Assembly: GCF_002865645.1 (NCBI RefSeq)
Contig: NW_020194588.1
Span: forward strand, 788,092-852,091
Source: Hyaloscypha bicolor E
Taxonomy: Eukaryota > Ascomycota > Leotiomycetes > Helotiales > Hyaloscyphaceae
Length of the DNA stretch: 64,000 nt
Direction of reading: 5' to 3'
Shown: positions 54,901-64,000 of the stretch, one piece after another
Numbering within the stretch: the stretch's first letter is position 1
How the letters are laid out: the number at the start of each line of letters is the position of its first letter
The notes under the pieces: model-generated
Databases searched by the model: none
What the model was told of the DNA's origin: nothing
Seen by the model: only the letters and a program-made list of their open reading frames with translations
Position numbers and translations under genes: made by a program

Positions 54901-57900
54901 GCTGGTCTGCTCAACACGATTCATGATATTTCAGTCCACAGTCGCGATGGCATACATGAATGCACGACAGCTCATGCTGCAACGTGATTGGGATGACGGA
55001 TACTATCTATGAACATTGTTAATGATGATATGGATTGATAGAAGATGGAGAGAAGAATATTTCGTGTTCGCATTTCGTGTCAACGCTAATAAGCGACCCC
55101 CTTTCGGCCCCTATTTTACCGTGGGGCTGTTTTCCTAGGCTTGTATTTTGCATTGATGGAGCTTTTCAGGGCTCGGCTTTCATATTACCAACAACTTCAT
55201 CATTATGATTCATCTGTATCAGTAGTAACGTTGTTGCTCTTTGGTCTGTTTTTCTTTTGGGCATTTGGGGAGGTGCAGTGCATTGCAAGCGTGGTAGTCT
55301 GGCATTTAGCATAGGAGAGGTTCGATAGCATTTCCGAATCGGAGCTTAGGGAAATATTTGTAACCATTTAGCATATTGGTGTCGCTAAAAGTTTGGATTG
55401 GAAGTTCATGTTGTATTCGTAGCTTACTTGGAACTTCTAGGTCTGTACTTGTTTGTTAATGGAAATAAAATTCGTGTATAACTTTTTATTAATATTCTCT
55501 AATTTTCCAACTCTCAAATGTTTAGAGGCCGTTCTTCCCAAGTTCTACTCCTGGCTATTTCGATTAATAATGAAAAAAGCAATGGCAGTGTGTGACATTG
55601 TCAAGATGTAAAAAAGCGTGAAGGTAGGATGAAGCGGGGATTAGAAAATAAACTTCCTTATTAGGAAACAATGATGAAGATCTGCTCCGCAGTATCTTAA
55701 TGCTTCACAACACTAAGAATGCAGTAGTAACGGTTGGCTTGCTTGCATATGTATATGCATGCACAAGGATGGCCCGAATCCTTATTTGATTAGCGGTCTA
55801 GATCGATGATGCAAGGAGTTTGGTTTCACAACAAGATGCCGTCTCATTTCCTTGCGTAAGCCTCAAAAGTATTAGTCGCAACACTCTGAGCCTCGAAGAC
55901 AGTCAATATATTAAGTGCAACCTGCCGCACTGCGGCTGGTGCATTTGCGACTTTGCGGATTGAAATCATGTGAATGCTTGGGGTGGTGGTCTTAACGATT
56001 TCCCACGATGAAAGACTGGACTTAATTCAACGTACTTCCACCTCACTTCTCACCGCCACCCCACCATGCCTCCACCCAGTGCGAAAGCATCAGAGCATCA
56101 AAGGGGGGTGTCCAGGGCTAATAGTTTCTGTAGAAAGCAAGGAAACAAGGTACAAGTCACCATTGCCCGCAACAGGGTATTGGGCAAGGTGACACTGCGG
56201 TCGTGACTTTGGAAGGAACCTTTGATTGACTTCGACAGCAATAGGTCTGTCTGCACAAAAGCAATCCAATGGAAACTTGTGAAGCAACTTGGGAGTGGTA
56301 AAGATCCTTCCGATCTGAAGAAGGTGAACGATGATATACCAAGGAGTGTGGACTTAGGTAGGGGACAGCCTGGCCGGTAAGCACCGCCCCCCGGAACCTC
56401 GGTCTGGTCACTCTCTCGTGCGTAACATCGAGGGAAGGGCGAGAATGGATGGATTGCGAGGATACTAATGAATGATCCTTGACACGAAAGGAGAGTAACT
56501 GCTGCTAAATTCGGTGAACGAGCAGATCGCCATCTTGTCGGTGCCTCGTTTTACAGAAATAGCCCCTCTCAAGGATACAATTTAACAAGCTAGAACAAAA
56601 CATACACAACATTCGAATCTGGTCCGAAGAAAGAGGAGACGAATGCTACAACCCACGACACATACTCCCAATCTAGCCATCGTTGATCACAATAGGGCTT
56701 TGCGTTTACCATCCCTACCTCCTTGCGCTCCCCAACCTGTGCTGGCCGGCCATTGAAAGTAGTGCACAAACATCTTCAAGCGGTCAACTACGCTCCGGTG
56801 TGCCTTGGAGCCGCAGAAGATACGTACCCGCAAAGCCCCCAGCTTGACGTCTTTTAGAAGCGCGGTGAGCCGTACGCTTCTGAGCCCGCCAAAAACAGTG
56901 ATGGAACTGGGCAGAGCTTACTGGCTTCAAGGTCGGAATGACCTAGCTCTTGCTCTCCGACCGTCAATGCCGAAGGCAACAGCACGGAGACAGAATCACG
57001 ACAACTTTGCAACCCTGTAGGCTACCAAGGCTGTGGATCAAGTAAATCTGCCTAAGTTTCAAGTCCACTTGGCCCTATCCCATCAATGGACGTGCAGAGA
57101 TCAATCCACTGGATCTTTTGATGATGACTAGCCGTTGCCTCAAGGACAAGGACAGACTTCTAACTTCCTTCGTTGGGTCGCCATCAACTTCCGTTGGACA
57201 AATGGAATGGCTGCCGAAACAAAAAGAGACTGTCCTCGATCAAAGTGAAGTCAACTGGATCACCATCGCAACTACCCTTCCCCTCTCCACTTTTGCCATC
57301 AAGCTTCACTCAATCTGATCAGTTCAGAAAGAAACATAACCGTATCCGTCTCCGTCAAGGACGAGGCCTTGAGCTAGTTAGCAGAACCCGCATTATCGAA
57401 CAAGCGTGAAGTCGCAGATGGCTTGAAGCCAGTGTCTCTCTCGGTCTCGTAGACACGTGCGGGGATTTGGCCGCTGACAACAAGATATGTATGTCACTTC
57501 CTCGTCTCTGCCAACCCCGAGGTTGGCGGATCTGGTATCGCTGTCTCTGGTACGCTCCCCATTCTTATCTCTAACGATGTTTGTGCCGATAAAGCAGTTG
57601 GTTCTGATGTCGCTGCCCGTTCTGAGGTCACCGGTTCTGCGTGGTCCTCACCAGCTTCGGCCGGAGTCGTCATAATGCTTAGTAGTGTAAACGAACCCCT
57701 CTTCGACCCTCGTGGCCGCTTTCCTGGTTACTTCCCCCGCCCGTTACATCAACTCGCGTTGCTTCTTGCGGTGCGCACTCTCGTCGAGCAAGCGGAGACC
57801 TGTTGCTGTACAAGAGCTCAACGCTTTGATCACAGTTCATCGAGACCCCGGAATTAGGCAGGAGGGGCTGAGGAAATATCGGAATAATGTGTCGAGGAAA

Positions 57901-59585
57901 GAGGAGGTCGTTGAAGGCAGAATTATGCATGATTTCCCCGAAAAACCCATCAAACGGATCTCCTGGGCAGACTGTAGCTCAGTTCTTTCAAAACATGGCC
58001 TAGCTCATCTCATCTCACCATAAGCAGCCTAGCGTCCACCTCGTGGGACTCCGCCTCTTCGAGTTCTCATCGTCTTGTGAGTCAGTCGGCTGGAATAAAT
58101 TCCATCAGATAAACCTCCGGCTCCTCCTCCGTACCATTCGTCTCTAACATTTCCTAACCTCTCCATCCATCGCATTCTCACCCTCGCAGCTCTCCCTTGT
58201 CGTCGTGGTATGGAGGTAACATGTCGTCGGCGTTCCCAGATATCTCCGAAACACCCCACCTTCCCAAAAGCGGCACGGAAGACAAGGCCGTTTCATTGGC
58301 TCCGGCATCTCGGACATCATGACGACGGCTCCTGTCGGATGATCAATCATGAGCAAGCATAGCCACGACGAGAGACCAAGATCACAGCCCCCTCGATTTT
58401 ATGTGCGCGAATATTGAATGAGTTTGATTGAGAGATATAGATGAGAGATATAGATAGGAGGAGAGGCCGTGAACTGAGCCTTGAAGGCAGAGAGAGCGGG
58501 GGTTTGATGTTTGCTGTGCGCAGGCTGCACTGCCGCAAACGCCAGGACGGCGGGCTCTGCCAGCTCGTGACAGTGAAGAAGAAGGCTGCGTGGGCGACTG
58601 AAAAGTAGTTTCGAGGTCCAAGAAACGCTTCGAGGTATAGAGGGTGTGATTTTGCTGCTTTTTGGAACATTCACGGGAGCTTTCCTGACCAGCAGCATTC
58701 CGGAATCCAGCCCCGTCTTGGCACCAACGTTGGTATGTCTAGTTCATCTCCTTGCCTCTTCTGCTTTGGTACACTGCCAACTTCTTGATTCTGAAAGCTG
58801 TCCTTATCGACCTTTCGGTCCGTTTCAATGTCCCACGGGTGGCCCATACAAGTTGAGACTGTCGAGTGACAGCGGTTGGTGGGGTCCTTGATTGAAGGAA
58901 TGTAGCTGATTTTAGATGTACTAGATCTCGCTGGCCTTTGACCTCCATTGTTTTGTATCGGTCCTGTACTTTCGTGGTACTCTAACGAGGCTTGAGTCCT
59001 AGGCCAAAGGTTCTCGAGAAGGACGCGCAGCAATCCCAGCAACCTAGTCCCTCCTTTTCGTATCTTGCATCTCTTGCTCTTGATCCGCCTAGAGTATTGG
59101 CTAGAGACTTCGACGACTTTGAATATGCGGCGGATCCCAGAAAAGGCAGACCAAAACCATTTCCCAACATCGAGGTCCCGCTCTCTGACTGATCAGCCAC
59201 TCATCGAGGTAAATGTTCGACTTCCTTTTCATAGATTGGCGAGGCTGATTGTTTGATTCATCAGACATCCTTCGGTACAATAACCTGAAAGGGGCTAGGT
59301 GTTGTAATTGTCCTTTGACTAAGTGAGGGGGGTGTTTTGATGAGAAAGACTTTTTTTGTCAATTTTTTGTCGGTCGCGGGTCACGACGGAGTGGAAAATT
59401 CACAACGCCGAGTCGTATTATATTTTCGATCTCAATAAGTCACTTTTCTCGACAACGACACGACTATATCTCCTTTGCTTCTGCCACTCACAGCCAGACA
59501 GAGCTCTTGAGATTCAACCATCGACCATTAGAACAGTCAGCACTATTGTATCTGCATCCCCTCGTGCGGAGAGATCTCTGCTGCT
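54901..59585. other. 4.7-kb region without a supported coding gene
   Basis: The first part is the 3' flank of the C2H2 gene. The rest, on either strand, has only short frames without recognisable protein features. The longest plausible one is 103 codons at 57712-58023, opening with GTG, so not supported. The last 250 bases, with a CT-rich stretch, are the promoter of the F-box gene at 59586. Confidence 0.45.
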
Positions 59586-61471
59586 ATGTCTCTCCCTACC
59601 TACGAATCTACTGTCAAGGGACCGAACAAGCTCACGTTTGTGGCTCCGTATCTCGGCCGGTCCTCGTTGTTAGCTGCGTCTCTTGTCTGCAAAGAGTGGT
59701 ACTCGATCTTCGCTGCCCAGCTTTGGAGCGATCCTATCAAGCTGGCTGCTGACACACGCAATCCGTTTGGTAAGGGCTCCCTCCCGGCCACAGCATTCTG
59801 CTAATACCCTGCATAGCCAATACCTATCTTTTCTTCACCAACTCGAGTGCCTTTCCCGTATTTCCTCGTAAATGTGTTCTCACTCTGGACTTTCGACCAC
59901 TCAAAGCGTTGGAGAGGCGTTTCCCACAAGACCATGCCAATTTCAGCCAAGTCACGACTCCTAAATACATATTCAGATGCGTCCCATTCTTCGAGAACGT
60001 CCGATTCCTTATCATCGACAACACGGGAAGATTCGACTACGATACCCAGCAACCCGTTGAAACCATAGAGTCCGATGAAAACAACAAGCTCCTGCTGTTT
60101 TCGTCCGCCTGCATCCCACAGTTGGACTACAAGCTTTTCGTCTCAACACCTATTCTCTACAATGTGATGTACCTGGATCTCTCGAACACCTCGAATACGC
60201 AGGCATGGAACTCGCTGCTTTCGTTCCACTCCCTTAATAATCTTCGGATCCTCAAGCTGTGTGGGCTTCGGCTCACAGACCAAAGTTTCCCATTTGACGC
60301 CCTCCACACCTCGTTACGTCTGTGGAGTCTAGATCTCCGACTAAACTCATTGACGGATCAGACGATTGACTTCCTGCTAGAGAAGTGTTTCGCTCCGATG
60401 GCTCCTGTCCCAGCAATTGCGCCTGATTCCGACGAAATCCTATACGAGGACCCCCCAACATATGACTTACGGGATGAAACAGATCCCACTTATCCCTCCT
60501 ACAACCTCTCCGTCCCCGTCCGCCCCGACAAAACGGACTCTTTCATCTCATACATGAAACGACACGCCGACTTCAGCAGCCCTTCATCGCTCGTCCTCCC
60601 AGAGAGGGACCCGTTGAGAAAGAGCACGGGGCTGACACACCTCTACCTCTCATCCAACCGCTTCACATCAAAGGGGATCCACAAACTCCTCTCCTCCACC
60701 AACCGCCTGCAAGTCCTTGATGTAGGCACGGTCAAGTCAAATCCAAACGTCGATTACCAACTCCCGCACACCACTTCTTTTGCGCAGCCCAACACGGCCC
60801 CTCTCCTCGATCGCCAAACAGGAGACCGCATCGAGGACCTTCGCATCCACCACTCGGTCGTCAGTTGCATTCCGACTATCGCCCAAGGTCGCCTCGAGAT
60901 GGGCTACACACCTCAGCATCTACACAAAGCAGAGAAATTCGGGGATCTCGAATTCCAATCCGCTGCATTCAGCCCTTTATCCAACTACCGTCTCTCGTCT
61001 CTTACTTTGACCGACATCCCGCTCAGGTCCACCGGTCCCACGATTAGCCGTCTTATCACATTCCTCCGTCTCTGCGCCAAGCAAGAAGCCACCCTCCTCT
61101 CGGCGTCTACATCCGGGCCCCGCAAAACCCGCCATAGCCCGCGTCTCCTTCCCGGTCTGAGAAAACTACGATTGGAATTCATACACGGGAGATCAGGGAT
61201 GGATGAAGTTGGGCCCAGTGTGTCGGGAGATCAGGATGCGGATGAGTTCCAGGCGCAAAGCCAAGGCGACTTTTCGTTCTTCGCGGATGAGAAGATGCAA
61301 ACGAGTCCGATTAGTCGGCGGAGCAGCATCTGGGGGACAGGGAGCGGGAAGAGTTCTTTGGCGGAGGTGGTGGAGACGAAGGATGTTTGTGAAGAACTTA
61401 AGATATTTAGACAGAGGGAGCAGCCGAAGTGGGGTGGAAGTTTGGAGTTAGTTGTTCCTAGCAGACGCTAG
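59586..61471 (+). CDS. F-box-like leucine-rich-repeat protein (612 aa)
   Basis: Exons 59586-59769 and 59817-61471 with a 47-bp intron (GTAAGG...TGCATAG), 613 codons. The N-terminus has an F-box-like helix set: VAPYLGRSSLLAASLVCKEW then YSIFAAQLWSDP. Leucine-rich units follow: NVMYLDLSNTSN, LRILKLCGLRLTDQSFPF, LRLWSLDLRLNSLTDQTIDF, LTHLYLSSNRFTSKGIHKLL and LSSLTLTDIPLRSTGPTISR. The middle has an acidic Pro/Tyr-rich insert (DSDEILYEDPPTYDLRD). This fits an SCF substrate adaptor, but the F-box is weak and the partner unknown. Intact frame, unlike the F-box locus at 8302-9591, to which it is not obviously close. Confidence 0.82.
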
Positions 61472-61757
61472 GTAATGAGGATGCAGTTCCCATGTTCTAG
61501 AGATGGAGTGGCACTTTGCAGGTTGCTGTTCCTGCTAGACGCTGATCAGGAAGATTGAGGTGGCTCTCAAATGTTCTATGGAGTTGAATAATTGAGGACG
61601 CCATAGTCAAGATGCGTCATATTCACTTGGCATAATCGAGGATGAGTCAATTCAATGTGTTTGAATACCGTAGCAACAATACCAATGGATCACTTCTTCC
61701 ACGTGTAATTCATCCTCGAATACACCCTTCTTCCTTGCAATGCAATGCATCACCCAA

Positions 61758-63629
61758 CTACAAGCTCTCAACTTCCAGCTTGGCTCCGTTCGGGGCAGCG
61801 TTGTCGAGACCGTGTGCTAGCTCCCATTGACGGAACTCCTCAGCCGAACCTTCCTTCTCCTTCAGCTTCACCATCAGCTTGGGCTTCACGAAGAACCCGA
61901 TGACGCGAACGCGGTCCATCCAGTCCTTGCTCTCCTCTGCCAGCTCGATGTCGAAGTGCCAGAGGAGTGTTGTTAGGATTAGCTTCATCTCCATGATCGC
62001 GAGACCTTTGCCGATGCAGTTGCGTGGGCCGAGGGAGAACTTTGTGAGTGGAACCGAATCAGATTCATTTCATGCCAATTTTAACTCCTGAAGGTGGAGC
62101 ACGAGTGGGGTGGGAAGAGGAGAAAAGTGACTCACAGGCTTCACAGCACCCAAGTTATCGCCCTCAAAGCCCTTTGCATCCTTGAACCACCGCTCAGGCC
62201 GAAACTCATGCGGATACAGAAAGTTACCAGAATACGTATTCGCGGACAAGACATTAACGGCGACTAACGTTCCTGCAGGGACCCAATTACCAGAGATAAG
62301 CTTTCCGCCTTTAGGCACGATTCTGCGTAGATTGCCGGGAATTGGAGGGAAGAGGCGGAGGCCTTCGTTGATGCTTGCGGAGAGATACGCAAGATCTTTT
62401 GTTTCAAGAGAAGGTAAGGTGATTTCGCTAGGTGAGCTGAGTTGCTTGCGGATTGCTGCGGTTAGGGTGAAGAGGTAAGGTTTCTTTGTCAAGGGGGATT
62501 GGGAGGAGAGGAGGTAGTACAGCAAGCCGGTGAGCAAGGTGGCTGTTGTTTCGGCGCCGCCAACGATCAGCATGCGGGAGGTTTCAACGAGTTCTAGATA
62601 GCTGATTCCGTGGGGATCGTTGAGCTTCCTTAGGAGGTGTGTGGTGCTGCAAGACGAGGGTTGTTAGTAGGGAGAGAGTAGTTAGGGACAGGAAAGAACA
62701 AACAAGTCTCCTCGAGCCTCGTCAATTTTCAGTCGTGCGTCAAGTCGTTCCTTAGAAAGGGTAGCGTGCTTCAAGTCGCCTTCCAAAAGTTTCTTGTCAA
62801 TGAATGGGGTGAAAAGGAAGCTGAAGGGCCAGAACTTAGCGGCTGCGCTGATGAGAGCAGCGCCGGAGATGCGGGCGAAGATGAAATTGATCCATGGCTA
62901 TAGAACGTTACTTCTCTATATAGAAAGGGCAGGGTATATTGGACGCACGTGCAGTGTAGCGCTGGTCAAACAATTGAAGGAATCTCCAAACACCATATCC
63001 CCTGCGATATCGAAAGTAAGGAAGTTGAAGATCTCGCTGAGATCAACGGGCTCGCCAGCTTGAGACTTCAGGAGGTCGATGGATTGGTTTGTGTACTTCA
63101 TAATGATTGGTTCTTGCTCACGGAGGTTGGCGTTGGAGAAGGCGTGGGACATGTTGCGTCTACAGATGTCAAAGTCAGCAGCAGGAATGAAGCCAGATAT
63201 GGAAATTAGAAGCAGGCAAACAAACCTCAACCTAGCATGCTGCTCATCATCAAGTTCGAGCATCGGGCCATTTTCACCTGCCTTCGAGGCACCAGAGGCC
63301 GCAAAACTGAGGTCCTTCTTGAGCTGGCTCCTATCTGGTAGTCGAGTGTAGATGTCGTGCCATGCGTCAACAGTGGTGTAGGAGAGTTCGTTAGGCGCCA
63401 AGCGGACAACAGGGCCGTATTTCTCGTGAAGTTGGTGTATTTTCCAGGGGAGAGTGCCACGGAAGAGATAGTAGGTTTGTGGGAGGCGGGAGATCTTCCA
63501 GAGGAAAGGACCAGGGTATTTGGAGAGGGGGTGGATGTAGACGCGGTAGATGATAATACAGAAGAGTATGTATGCAACTGCGATGATGACAACCCAGATA
63601 GCTAAGTCCCTGCTCAACACCGACGCCAT
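61758..63629 (-). CDS. Cytochrome P450 monooxygenase, CYP65-like (533 aa)
   Basis: Five exons: 63226-63629, 62949-63159, 62704-62897, 62136-62646 and 61758-62039, total 534 codons. The N-terminal membrane anchor is AIWVVIIAVAYILFCIIIY (about residues 10-28), followed by the hinge HPLSKYPGPFLWKISRLPQ. The I-helix carries GGAETTAT, the K-helix ExxR is EGLRLF, the PERF region is FRPERW, and the heme loop is FSLGPRNCIGKG (about 441-452, Cys 448). The sequence style resembles the isotrichodermin C-15 hydroxylase group (CYP65), enzymes of secondary metabolism or detoxification in the ER membrane. Two introns have the donor GTTTGT instead of the common GTRAGT; phase and conserved protein sequence support both. 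No biosynthetic partner is visible before the window ends. Confidence 0.93.
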
Positions 63630-64000
63630 GGTTGTGGTGTTTGTGTCGTGTCGATGTCGTTGAGAGAGATCGTTGTTTGTGCTTAGAACACTCATAAGAG
63701 GGGAAGGGAGTATGGAGCCGATTTCGGACTGAAGAGTAATTCTGAGTGCAGTAAAGCATGGTGCGCATTTTATTCGTTCTTTGTAGCAGCGATAGAGGGG
63801 GTGGTTACACTCGTTGCGGCACAGGCTCCTTGGCAGGGGGTCGTATTTTATGCGAGGCAACCTGGTTAATAAGCCAGTCAGTCAGCTATTAGCTAAGGTA
63901 TTCTGACAGCTAATTAGCTTATAAGAGTTGAGTTAACTAATTAACTTAGCAAATTAAAGACATAATCTTATAAATATTTTTTTGATTATCTAAAACTCTT
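63630..64000. other. Upstream region of the P450 gene, AT-rich at the end
   Basis: Promoter and leader of the minus-strand P450 gene. From about 63860 the sequence becomes AT-rich with repeated TTAGCTAA/TTAACTAA words, perhaps the edge of another RIP block beyond the window. Confidence 0.5.

Noticed and set aside
57679..58023. Overlapping frames of 60-103 codons on both strands
   Set aside because: No ATG start for the longest one, no similarity recognised and no exon chain.

Overview
The window is nuclear DNA of a filamentous ascomycete (Pezizomycotina). Genes have short GT-AG introns of about 45-100 bp with CTGAC/TTGAC-like branch sites. The gene families are typical of the group: a NACHT STAND receptor, CYP65-like P450, F-box/LRR proteins, SET-MYND proteins, a tandem CCCH protein and a RID-type DNA methyltransferase. 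AT-rich blocks carry the marks of repeat-induced point mutation (RIP), with stops concentrated at former CAA/CAG/TGG codons. A Leotiomycete is my best guess, but that is an impression and not a measurement.

Layout. 0-3.2 kb: a RIP-ruined transposase-like gene abutting a broken FAD monooxygenase. 5.8-7.4 kb: an intact tandem CCCH zinc-finger gene. 8.3-9.6 kb: an F-box gene interrupted by a single TAG. 10.3-13.6 kb: an intact 1069-aa protein of unknown function. 13.6-18.8 kb: intergenic DNA with a 69-bp foldback repeat, then two RIP-style pseudogenes (GNAT acetyltransferase and SET-MYND). 18.9-21.2 kb: an intact 752-aa unknown protein. 21.9-28.0 kb: a complete but dead Ty3/Gypsy chromovirus (277-bp LTRs, TSD GTCAC) inserted in a small TIR element whose outer flanks are TTA. 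30.1-34.7 kb: a NACHT receptor with a degraded alpha/beta-hydrolase directly downstream. 35-36 kb: an AT-rich relic block.

From 37 kb the sequence is mostly conserved housekeeping and regulatory genes: an intact SET-MYND protein, a broken RID/Masc1-class cytosine methyltransferase with a frameshifted minisatellite tail, SRP19/Sec65, a PEX22-like peroxin divergently paired with eIF2B-gamma, a two-finger C2H2 regulator isolated by 6.1 kb of upstream and 4.7 kb of downstream non-coding DNA, an F-box/LRR protein, and a complete P450 at the right end.

The most striking theme is genome defence. The left half is full of RIP casualties, while the one methyltransferase here that belongs to the RIP-associated family is itself broken, by a CAA-to-TAA-type stop and by frameshifts. 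The retroelement adds a puzzle: its coding interior is destroyed but its two LTRs differ at only three positions. Exon coordinates were derived by hand from splice signals and frame continuity; every multi-exon gene reported as intact sums to a whole number of codons.
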